This document shows, piece after piece, positions 7,415-18,077 of a stretch of 33,199 nt of DNA. Position 1 is the stretch's first letter, and every line of letters begins with the position of its first letter. Both the position numbers and the translations under genes were made by a program. The DNA is from Deltaproteobacteria bacterium (GTDB lineage: Bacteria; Desulfobacterota; Desulfobacteria; Desulfobacterales; Desulfosarcinaceae), in NCBI GenBank assembly GCA_020444075.1, contig JAHLLR010000056.1, positions 1-33,199 of the forward strand. Direction: 5' to 3'. The notes below the pieces were generated by a model. The model had not been told where the DNA came from. It did no database searches and saw only the letters and a program-made list of their open reading frames with translations.

Positions 7415-7994
7415 CCGATATAAGCGTTGGAAAGATCAGTTGATGGAGGTGGTCGGGCTGCGGCCAAGCCAAGCCCGGCGCTACCCCCACGAATTCAGCG
7501 GTGGTCAGCGCCAGCGAATCGTTATTGCGCGGGCCCTGACCCTGCAGCCAAAGTTCATCCTGGCCGACGAACCGGTGAGTGCCTTGGACGTCTCTATCCA
7601 GGCCCAGGTCATTAACCTGCTGCTGGGGCTTCGAAAACGCTTTGGCTTGACCTACCTCTTTATTTCTCATGATCTCAGTGTCGTAGAGCACATATGTGAT
7701 CGAGTGGCGGTAATGTATTTAGGCCGCATCGTAGAGTTGGCTGACAAAAATTTTTTTTATGGACAGGCGTTGCATCCCTAATCCCAGGCACTGCTTTCCG
7801 CCGCGCCCAGGCCTGAACCAGGCGCCAACCGACGACGAATTGTCTTGCATGGTGATGTGCCAAGCCCCATCAATCCTCCCGGCGGTTGTACATTCAATCC
7901 CCGATGCCCTGAGGTACGTGAAAGATGTAAGATCGAGTGCCCGGAGTTCAGAGAGGTGAGCCCGGGAAGATGGATAGCCTACCATTTCAGGTAA
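7415..7994 (+). pseudogene. Decayed OppF/DppF-type oligopeptide ABC transporter ATPase, 3' part only
   Basis: Similarity begins near 7430 ([17 protein letters not shown]) and runs through the ABC signature FSGGQRQR, Walker [15 protein letters not shown] and H-loop FISHDLSVV. The Walker A half is missing. At 7779-7781 a TAA stands where relatives have tyrosine in HPYSQALL. The same frame then continues as SQALLSAAPRPEPGANRRR, IVLHGDVPSPINPPGGCTF and NPRCPEVRERC, and ends REVSPGRWIAYHF at the stop 7992-7994. That is the normal C-terminus of peptide-transport ATPases, including its oligopeptide-ABC tail. This is therefore a 5'-truncated gene with an in-frame nonsense change and no frameshift seen. 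It cannot make an active ATPase. No transporter partners are nearby. Confidence 0.92.
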
Positions 7995-8165
7995 GCGCAC
8001 GCTGCCTTAATTTTTCCAAAGCACAGTTAACACAATGTCAAGAGCGGGTATGCCTTTCTCGAATTTCTCGCTGACGGTGATGTGATAAACCCAGAAGTTC
8101 TCAAATGTAAGGTTGCCTGCTCGTCATCTGTCCTCAGTCATCGGGTCTCCGAGTTCCGCCTGTCA

Positions 8166-8194
8166 TTGACACCATGGAGGGATATCCCTATATT
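8166..8194 (+). promoter_or_regulatory. Strong sigma-70-type promoter of the cyclophilin gene
   Basis: TTGACA at 8166-8171, exactly 17 bases, then TATATT at 8189-8194. Transcription should begin near 8201, which places the reading-frame extension upstream of 8267 in untranslated leader. Confidence 0.78.
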
Positions 8195-8216
8195 GGTAAA
8201 ATTCGAAGCAACCCAT

Positions 8217-8242
8217 CCACGCCCCTGCGCGGCGTGGTTTTT
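8217..8242 (+). terminator. Possible attenuator hairpin in the cyclophilin leader
   Basis: CCACGCC (8217-8223) pairs with GGCGTGG (8231-8237) around a 7-base loop and is followed by five T (8238-8242). It lies after the promoter and before the ribosome site, where it would act as a premature terminator or a stabilising leader stem. The stem is short, so its strength is uncertain. Confidence 0.45.
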
Positions 8243-8266
8243 CATTCCATGAACAAGGAGAAATCG

Positions 8267-8791
<525 letters not shown>

Positions 8792-8837
8792 TGCCGATGG
8801 TCCCGGAGTCGCCGCTGCGCCACCCGGGCAATTCAAT

Positions 8838-8866
8838 GCCGGCTCCGCCTTATCGGCGGAGCCGGC
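8838..8866. repeat. Perfect 12-bp palindromic hairpin between the cyclophilin gene and pepA
   Basis: GCCGGCTCCGCC (8838-8849) pairs fully with GGCGGAGCCGGC (8855-8866) around TTATC. There is no T run, so it is not a classic terminator. It may protect the upstream mRNA end or partly insulate pepA. The 11-base word GGCGGAGCCGG recurs in an intergenic hairpin at 14343-14353. Confidence 0.7.
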
Positions 8867-8882
8867 CGGAAAGAGGCCGTGC

Positions 8883-10352
8883 ATGCTTGAAGTCAAAGTC
8901 GTCAACTTGAAACGCGTGAAGGTGGACACCCTGGTGGTGCCCGTGTGCGAGGATCACGAGATTCACACCGACAACACGTTGAAATCACTCATTGGTGCTG
9001 CAAAAGCATTCTCCGAGTTCAAGGGGAAAAAAGGTGATGTCATCACCTTGTTCGAACCATCTGAAACCCGTATCACCCGGGCCCTCTTTTTCGGGCTGGG
9101 AAAAGCCGAAACGTTAACCGGCGAATCCTTCAGGGCCTTTGCCGGAAAGGCGGTGAAGTCCTGCATCAACGCCGGTCTGCCCGCCATGACCCTTGCCACG
9201 CCGTCTGCCGCCGAGTTGACAATCAATGCCGAGACTCTTTTTGGAACCCTGATGGAAGGGGCCTGTCTGGGAAACCATATCTTCGACCGGTACAAGATGG
9301 AAAAGGAGAAGACCCCGGTCAAAACCGTAGTTCTCATGGCCACGGCAGCCCAGAAAAAGGCCTATTCCGGCTTGGCTAAATCCGTGGCAGCCGTTTGCGG
9401 CGCCAGTGTCATGGCCAGAGAATGGGTGACGACGCCATCTAACGACAAGCGGCCGGAAGCCTTCGCCGAATTGATCCAGAAAGCCGCCCGGACAGCGGGG
9501 CTGAAGACCCGGATCATGGATGACCGGTGGTTGGAAAAGCAGCAGTTCGGCGCCATGCTGGCGGTGGCTCAGGGCAGCAGCGCCAAACCCCGGTTAGTAA
9601 CCATGGAATACACCCCCAAGGATGCCGTCAAGACGGTTGTCCTGGTTGGCAAGGGCGTCACCTTCGATTCCGGCGGCATTAATTTGAAGCCCTCCGGCAG
9701 CATCGAAACCATGAAAATGGACATGTCCGGAGCCGCCGCCGTGGCCGGCACCATGATGGCCGTGGCCCGCCTTAAACCGGGGATCAAGGTGGTGGGAGTC
9801 ATGCCGCTGGTGGAGAACATGCCCTCGGGAACCGCTATCCGCCCGGGGGATATTATTCGGTCCTATACGGGCAAGACCATTGAAATCGGCAACACCGACG
9901 CGGAAGGGCGCTTGATTCTCATCGACGCCATGGCCTGGGCCGTCAAACAGTATAAACCGGACACCCTGATCGATCTGGCCACGCTTACCGGTGCCTGTGT
10001 CGTCGCCCTGGGCGAAAAAATCGCCGGTGTCTTCTCCAAAGACCCGGAGCTGGCCGCCGGCATTGTAGCGTCGGGGGAAAAGACCCACGAGCGCTGCTGG
10101 CGCCTGCCCTTGCCCGAGGACTACAAGGAACTGCTGAAGAATGATTTTGCCGACCTGGCCAACGTGAGCAGCAGCCGCTGGGGTGGGGCTATCACCGCAG
10201 CCCTGTTCCTTTCCGAATTCGTGGGTGACACGCGCTGGGCGCATATCGACATTGCCGGGCCGGCATGGGCCAAGAAGGCGTCGGATTACTGCGGGGCCGG
10301 CGGGACGGGGTTTGGTGTGCGGCTGCTGTGCGACTGGATCGGGAAACTGTGA
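8883..10352 (+). CDS. pepA: Cytosol (leucyl) aminopeptidase, M17 family
   Basis: Removes N-terminal residues, preferring leucine, from peptides in the cytoplasm; some members also bind DNA. The 489 residues comprise an N-terminal macro-like domain (about 1-160) and a catalytic C-terminal domain with the two-metal signature segments VTFDSGGINLKPSGS, MKMDMSGAAAV and the family pattern NTDAEGRLIL. The length matches PepA. AGAGG lies before the ATG at 8883. It is closed by its own terminator at 10433-10462. Confidence 0.95.
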   Translation: MLEVKVVNLKRVKVDTLVVPVCEDHEIHTDNTLKSLIGAAKAFSEFKGKKGDVITLFEPSETRITRALFFGLGKAETLTGESFRAFAGKAVKSCINAGLPAMTLATPSAAELTINAETLFGTLMEGACLGNHIFDRYKMEKEKTPVKTVVLMATAAQKKAYSGLAKSVAAVCGASVMAREWVTTPSNDKRPEAFAELIQKAARTAGLKTRIMDDRWLEKQQFGAMLAVAQGSSAKPRLVTMEYTPKDAVKTVVLVGKGVTFDSGGINLKPSGSIETMKMDMSGAAAVAGTMMAVARLKPGIKVVGVMPLVENMPSGTAIRPGDIIRSYTGKTIEIGNTDAEGRLILIDAMAWAVKQYKPDTLIDLATLTGACVVALGEKIAGVFSKDPELAAGIVASGEKTHERCWRLPLPEDYKELLKNDFADLANVSSSRWGGAITAALFLSEFVGDTRWAHIDIAGPAWAKKASDYCGAGGTGFGVRLLCDWIGKL

Positions 10353-10432
10353 ATTGGAATCAGTAATGCCGGGATTCGGGAATTGAGGTATTGGTGGTGC
10401 GGCTTTCAGCCGCGGACGATCAATAAACTGCC

Positions 10433-10462
10433 AACGGCCGGGGAATCCTCCCGGCCGTTTTT
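10433..10462 (+). terminator. Rho-independent terminator of pepA
   Basis: AACGGCCGGG (10433-10442) pairs perfectly with CCCGGCCGTT (10450-10459) around seven bases and runs into five T. There is no matching T run on the minus strand, so it serves the plus strand only. Confidence 0.88.
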
Positions 10463-10544
10463 ATATTCAGCGGCACATTTTTCCTGATTGCTGTGATCCA
10501 TCATCGGATTTCTGACCTCTGACTTCAGTCTTACGACCGCTTTG

Positions 10545-13500
10545 CTATCGATGCCTGGCCACCATCGCTTCGGCCAGCTTTTCCGCCGATTGGCCGAACA
10601 GGTCGTCCACGGCCACTTCGTTCAGGTAGTCGTCGGTCCAGGAGACGCTGTTTTCCTGGACAATGTTCTTGATGTGCTCGTATTTCCCACCCAAGGCCTT
10701 GATTCTCTTCTCCAACGGGATGGCCTCCTTGAACCCGATATTCAACAGCAGCAGGTAGCGGATGCGACTGCCATCCGTGGGATCTTCCGATGTGGCCGGA
10801 ATTACCACGATGCTGCGCCCGTCTTTTCTGCCCTTGCCGATATAGACGTTGCCTTCGCTGACGATGATGCGTTTGGTGCCCTTGAGGACCGGGTCGGTTT
10901 CCACCCGCGACGCCAGCTGGGCCTGGACGCCCGTCTTTTTCAGGATGGCAATGGTGGTTTGATCCGTGGGATCGCCCAGCAGACCCAGGCCATCGATGCG
11001 GTAGAGGATGCTGCCTTTGACGTGGTCAATAACACCCTGGATGTTCTTCATGACGATGATGTTGCGGTTGACCACCTGGGAAAGGTCCAACTTGTGGTCG
11101 GTCAGGGTTTCGAAAAGGATGCCCTCCACCCGCTCGCTGATGCGGCTCGTGCCCACGGTGACGGTTTTGGCCTGGTGTTTGATGGCGTCCACCGGGCGGG
11201 ACATGAGATTGATGGACTCTCCCAGCACGCGGAAAAGACTGTTGAGTACATTTTTGGCGGTTCCCTTAAGGCCGAAATCCATTTCGAAATCGGACAGCGG
11301 CAGCCGGCCCGACAGGTACTTGAACAGCAGGGTCAGGTCCGATGCATGGGTGATGGCCGTGGGGAATTGCTCGGCCTTGCGCCGGTCGCGAAAGACCTGG
11401 TAAAAACCGGCGATTTTCTCCCGGAAGGTCTTTTCCAGAACGACCTCGTAGACGTCCAGGCCCTGTCCGGCAAGATCGTCAAGGGTATTGTGGATGGATT
11501 CACGGACGCCGTGGAGGAACCGGGATCCTTCATGAATGGCCAGCGCGGCGTGGTAGCCCCAGATGTGGCCCACCAGCGTGTTGAGAATGGGGGCAAACTG
11601 GGGGCTCACCCGGGGAACGTGAAAGACATCCTCGGCATACGGCCGGAAGCGTTCCTCACCTTCGTCGGCGATAACCACCGGGGCGGCCTTGTGGGCCTTG
11701 AATATGGCCGTATCTTTGATGATGTCCCCGATGACAGTGCCTTTGGAACCGGCGGCGCAGACGATAATCAGCGGCTCGGAGGAGAGGTCGATGTGCTTCT
11801 TATCCTCCACAAAATCCGAGGATATGGTCTTGTAGCACAGTTCGCTGAGCTTGATGCGGATCTCGTCCGCCGAGGATTTGTTGGGGCCGCTGCCCACGGC
11901 CGCCCAGTAAGTCTTGGTGGCTGCCAGGCGCCGGGCCGACGCCTGGATTTGATTTCCCATGGCCAGAACGGTGCGCATGTGATCGGGGATTCGCAGCAGT
12001 TCCGCGATCTGGTCCGAGAGAAACTCGGTGGAGCGGCGCCCCTTGATCCCGGCCACTTTCAGACCCAGCAGGGCACCCGCGACGATCTGCGAGTAAAAGG
12101 CTTTGGTGGAGGCCACGCTCATTTCGATATCCCGGCCGCTGGAGGTATACAATACACCGTCGACCTTGAAGGTGATGTCCGAGTCCCGGCGGTTCACGAT
12201 GGCCAGGGTGTAGGCGCCGCGGGCCTTGACCATATCCACGGTGCGGTTGGTGTCGGTGGTGGTCCCGGACTGGCTGATGGCAACGACCAGGGCGTCGGCC
12301 ATGCTGGTGTCGTCGTCGCCTTCGTTCAATTCGAACCCGCTGAGTTCCGAAGCCTTGAGGGCTCGCAGCTGAATGGCGGGATCGGCCAGATAGGATTTCA
12401 GGATGTCGGCGCAAGCCTGGGCGGCCACCCCCGCCGTTCCCTGTCCCACGAAAAAAACGCGGCGGATCCGATCTTCCCTGAAGGCCGCTTCCAGCGAACG
12501 GGGGAAGGCGCGTTCGTCGAGATGAATGACGTAATGCCGGCCGTCGCCGGCAATTTTCCAGCGATTGAGCAGGGTGCGTTCGACCGACTGGGGCGCTTCG
12601 GAAATCTCTTTTAAAAAGTAGTGGGGGTATCCCTGCCGATCGATATCCCTGGAGGTGATTTCCGTACGCTTGACGTCGTCGTCGGAAAGCTGGATGGGGG
12701 TGCCGTCGTAGTACATGGCGGTGATGCCGGCGAGTCCTCCGGGGGAGCGCTGGTCCAGGATGAAGATCTGGCCCTGGGTCGGCCCGTTTTTCCCGTCCAC
12801 TATCTGCTCACCGTTCATCTTGAGGAAACGGGATGTCTCCTCGATGAATCCATAGACTTCGGAAGCCGGCATATAGTGGTCTTCGGCCAGTCCCACAAAA
12901 ACGGCCTGGCCGCTGCCCTTCTGAGCCAGGAAGAATTTTCCCGGGGCCAGGTCGGTGTGCATGGAAATGGCGTGGGATCCCTGGAAATCGCTTACCGCCA
13001 GTCGGAAGGCCTCGGCCACGCCGGCGCCGGTTTTAAGGTAGTGCTCGATCTGCAGGGGAATGATTTTGGTGTCTGTCGTGATCGGTTCGGGAATGGTGCA
13101 CCCGGAGGCTTCCATCGCTGCTTTGAGTTCCTGGTAGTTGTCGATATCGCCGTTGAGGCAGGCATGGATGATCGGACGGTCCTTCAAGGTGGCGCCGGAG
13201 AGGGTATTGTCCACCGGATGGCAGTTGGGTTCGGTGATGGCGCCCACCGAGGCCCAGCGCGTATGGGACGACACGGTGTGGAAGGTGTGGGGGGCGGCGG
13301 CGATTTGCATCAGGATGTCGTCCTGTTGAATCTGCCGGCGCAGGAAGCGGATATTGTCCCCCAGGCTGCCGATTTCGGCGGCAATTTTATAAACCACCGT
13401 CAGGGCCACGATCGCCTGGCCGTTGTCGGCGGCAGAGCGGTTCATGCTGATGCTCGTGTTGCCCAGAACGTCGCGATCCATGCGGCGTTCGACATCCGCG

Positions 13501-14315
13501 GCGAGGCCTTTGCGGTCAAATTCGGCGGCGAGTGTTTCATACGCTTCAGCCGGCAGGATAAACAGAATGGAGATGCCTGCCGAATCCCGCCCCCGCACTT
13601 CAAGCCGGTCGATGCTGTTGAGCACGGCGTTGATCTGTCGCAGAACGGTAATGCGGCCGTCCGGCCCCTGGCCGGCGGGGTCGGGCATCAGCGACCGGAT
13701 GCGTCCGATGTTGCCGGCCAGTTCCACATCCAGGCACCAGATCATGTCCTTGAGGGCTTCGAGACGCGTGGAAACCACATCGACCACCCGGGGGGCCAGG
13801 CTGCCCACCTGTCTGGTCAGCAGGGCCTGCTCTCGCTGCAGAACCAACGATAGTCTACCGGACAGATCGGCGACCGTTTTCTGGGCGGCCGGATCCTTGA
13901 ACAGGGTGAGAAACGCAGCCTCCTGCTTGAGGGTCCGGATGTTGGCCAGCAGGGTGTCCAGCGTCGCCTGTCCACCCAGGTATCCGCCGGCGAAGGCATC
14001 CATCTCAGGGAGCCGGGTTTCCAGTCCGGCCGCCGCGGCGGTATCGACGAGTGCGGCCATGGAGGAAAGATCGATCTTAACGTTGCCACCCGCTTTTCCC
14101 TTGACCGCAATGATGCCGGCCAGGCCGCAGCAAAGCCGGTTAACGGAGCAGGGGAAGAGGATTACCGCCGGCCCGGCCACATTCGCGGTATGCCGTCCCC
14201 AGTAGATCGAAGGCCATCGTGAAAACCGACTTCGAATGTTGGGAATCAGACGAGACAGGCGCTCAACGGCGCACGCGGCATGCCAGGCCAGGGTGGCGGT
14301 ATGGATAGGATTCAT
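10545..14315 (-). CDS. Giant GlmS-like glutamine amidotransferase/SIS-domain protein
   Basis: A 1256-residue protein containing all parts of glucosamine-6-phosphate synthase spread over twice the usual length. Class II glutaminase motifs: CCGLAGII with the expected catalytic Cys63, RGRDSAG at 241, HTRWASVG at 351, LNGDIDNY at 387 and TTDTK at 413. Then YPHYFLKEI (563) and two SIS sugar-isomerase domains, about 618-750 (SQSGTTTDTN, SVASTKAF) and 803-930. About 320 unrecognised residues follow. Compared with GlmS there are insertions of roughly 150 residues between Cys and RGRDSAG and 65 before HTRW. AAAGGA precedes the ATG at 14315, so Cys63 should need removal of a propeptide, as in PurF or GltB. 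It probably makes an amino-sugar phosphate; the product is unknown. It lies 46 bases after kdnB. Confidence 0.85.
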   Translation of the reverse strand: MNPIHTATLAWHAACAVERLSRLIPNIRSRFSRWPSIYWGRHTANVAGPAVILFPCSVNRLCCGLAGIIAVKGKAGGNVKIDLSSMAALVDTAAAAGLETRLPEMDAFAGGYLGGQATLDTLLANIRTLKQEAAFLTLFKDPAAQKTVADLSGRLSLVLQREQALLTRQVGSLAPRVVDVVSTRLEALKDMIWCLDVELAGNIGRIRSLMPDPAGQGPDGRITVLRQINAVLNSIDRLEVRGRDSAGISILFILPAEAYETLAAEFDRKGLAADVERRMDRDVLGNTSISMNRSAADNGQAIVALTVVYKIAAEIGSLGDNIRFLRRQIQQDDILMQIAAAPHTFHTVSSHTRWASVGAITEPNCHPVDNTLSGATLKDRPIIHACLNGDIDNYQELKAAMEASGCTIPEPITTDTKIIPLQIEHYLKTGAGVAEAFRLAVSDFQGSHAISMHTDLAPGKFFLAQKGSGQAVFVGLAEDHYMPASEVYGFIEETSRFLKMNGEQIVDGKNGPTQGQIFILDQRSPGGLAGITAMYYDGTPIQLSDDDVKRTEITSRDIDRQGYPHYFLKEISEAPQSVERTLLNRWKIAGDGRHYVIHLDERAFPRSLEAAFREDRIRRVFFVGQGTAGVAAQACADILKSYLADPAIQLRALKASELSGFELNEGDDDTSMADALVVAISQSGTTTDTNRTVDMVKARGAYTLAIVNRRDSDITFKVDGVLYTSSGRDIEMSVASTKAFYSQIVAGALLGLKVAGIKGRRSTEFLSDQIAELLRIPDHMRTVLAMGNQIQASARRLAATKTYWAAVGSGPNKSSADEIRIKLSELCYKTISSDFVEDKKHIDLSSEPLIIVCAAGSKGTVIGDIIKDTAIFKAHKAAPVVIADEGEERFRPYAEDVFHVPRVSPQFAPILNTLVGHIWGYHAALAIHEGSRFLHGVRESIHNTLDDLAGQGLDVYEVVLEKTFREKIAGFYQVFRDRRKAEQFPTAITHASDLTLLFKYLSGRLPLSDFEMDFGLKGTAKNVLNSLFRVLGESINLMSRPVDAIKHQAKTVTVGTSRISERVEGILFETLTDHKLDLSQVVNRNIIVMKNIQGVIDHVKGSILYRIDGLGLLGDPTDQTTIAILKKTGVQAQLASRVETDPVLKGTKRIIVSEGNVYIGKGRKDGRSIVVIPATSEDPTDGSRIRYLLLLNIGFKEAIPLEKRIKALGGKYEHIKNIVQENSVSWTDDYLNEVAVDDLFGQSAEKLAEAMVARHR

Positions 14316-14361
14316 GTTGGTCCTTTATTGATTGCGGGCTCCGGCGGAGCCGGATGGGCGG

Positions 14362-16648
<2,287 letters not shown>

Positions 16649-16658
16649 ACATGCCTCC

Positions 16659-18050
16659 TTATCCTCGGGAATTATTCCCTGCCTGTCCCTTTTTGGCAAA
16701 ATAGTCCTTGAAATAGTGTTCGATGGCCATTCGGGCATACTGTCCGGCCCGGATGCCGATATAATCTTCATGGGCCACCATTACCGCGACCACTATTTTT
16801 TCGGATCCTTTTTTTTCCGTGGCGAATCCAACGAACCAGTCGAAGCGGGCATCATGGGCCCGGTTGTAGATAGAGCCGGTTTTGCCTCCCAGGGTCAGGC
16901 GTGACAAGACCTTGCTGCGACCGTGTCCGCGAAATATCTTTTTTGCGGTGCCCGAGGATACGGTGGCAATCATGAGCTGGTTCAGCACGTCGGCCGTTTT
17001 GGGAGATACCGCTGCGGTCAAAAATTGAGGTTCGGTCCGATAAACCGGGTTGCCGTTATCGTCGATGATCCGGTCCACCAGGGTCGGCTCCACCGGCTTG
17101 CCGCCGTTGACCACCGCCGAAACGATCACCGCCCCATGGAGGGGGGAAAGCGTCGTGTAGCGGTTGAACCCGCTGGCAATTTCCGCCCGGTGGTAGGATT
17201 CGTCATCTACGGCCAGCCGGCTGGTGGGCCAGTAAAGCTCGAAATCGACCTGCCGGTTGAAAGCAAAGGCATCTCCGTAAGCTTCCAGGGTTTCCCGGTT
17301 GAGGATCAGTGCCCCTATTTTACCAAACACCGGATTGACGGACTGGGCAAAGGAATCCCGCAGGGAGATAGAATTGGTGTAGCGGTTGGTCTTGTCCGTC
17401 AACTGGCGTTTGTAAAGGGTGTGTTTGTAGCCGTTGAAACTGAACCGGGAACCGGCGGTATAGCCTTTCTCTTCAACCGCCGCCGCTGCCGTTACGATCT
17501 TGAAGAGGCTGGCTGCCGGGTATTCGGCCATCAGGCAGGGATCCCGGTCGGGATCAATCTTGTTGAATCCCGCCATGGCCAGAATCCGACCCGTGTCCGG
17601 CGCCATGGCCACGATGCCGATATAGCGGGAATTTTCACGGTCCATGCGTTTGAGCAGATACTGCTGAAGCCCCAGATCCAAACTGGTGCTTACCTGGTAG
17701 GGGCGGCCGTCGAAGTCGACCTTTATCGGGTTCGCCTCCAGGTTGATCAGCCGGGTTTTTCCCAGAAGGATGTGGACATCCGCTTTTTCAATCAGGCCCG
17801 GGGTCTTTGCCGTCTTCTGCGGCGGGACTGACTCCGCGACAGCCGCACCCGTTTCCTTGTTGATGCCTGCGGTGAAAACCCACCCGATCCCTGCAATTGC
17901 CAGAATCAACAGCCCCGCAACCACCCACGGCCTGCCGCGGTTCAGCCGGGTGCGTCTGGACGGGAAGTACTGACGCCTGAGGCTTTCCTGGTAGGTTCTC
18001 CAGCTGGGCTGGGGTGACGAATGCGTATCACGTTTAAAAAAGCGGGTCAT
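16659..18050 (-). CDS. Penicillin-binding protein, transpeptidase domain
   Basis: A 463-residue inner-membrane protein with a short basic cytoplasmic N-terminus, one membrane segment (about 41-62) and a periplasmic transpeptidase domain. The three penicillin-binding motifs are present: SLFK with Ser181, SVN at 237-239 and KTG at 390-392. The region between anchor and catalytic domain is small, and there is no glycosyltransferase domain, so it is a compact class B-like PBP or a PbpA/MrdA-related form. It should cross-link peptidoglycan. It is 27 bases after metG and 10 before kdnA on the same strand. Its role, elongation versus specialised, cannot be told here. Confidence 0.85.
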   Translation of the reverse strand: MTRFFKRDTHSSPQPSWRTYQESLRRQYFPSRRTRLNRGRPWVVAGLLILAIAGIGWVFTAGINKETGAAVAESVPPQKTAKTPGLIEKADVHILLGKTRLINLEANPIKVDFDGRPYQVSTSLDLGLQQYLLKRMDRENSRYIGIVAMAPDTGRILAMAGFNKIDPDRDPCLMAEYPAASLFKIVTAAAAVEEKGYTAGSRFSFNGYKHTLYKRQLTDKTNRYTNSISLRDSFAQSVNPVFGKIGALILNRETLEAYGDAFAFNRQVDFELYWPTSRLAVDDESYHRAEIASGFNRYTTLSPLHGAVIVSAVVNGGKPVEPTLVDRIIDDNGNPVYRTEPQFLTAAVSPKTADVLNQLMIATVSSGTAKKIFRGHGRSKVLSRLTLGGKTGSIYNRAHDARFDWFVGFATEKKGSEKIVVAVMVAHEDYIGIRAGQYARMAIEHYFKDYFAKKGQAGNNSRG

Positions 18051-18077
18051 TTCCGAAAATTATACCCCCGGGGATGG

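Noticed and set aside
8838-8866. Hairpin downstream of the cyclophilin gene read as a terminator
   Set aside because: The stem is perfect, but no T run follows on either strand, so it is listed as a repeat rather than a terminator.
10542-12614. A 690-codon open frame on the plus strand opposite the GlmS-like gene
   Set aside because: It is the antisense of a GC-rich gene with clear motifs; its translation has no recognisable domain and biased composition.
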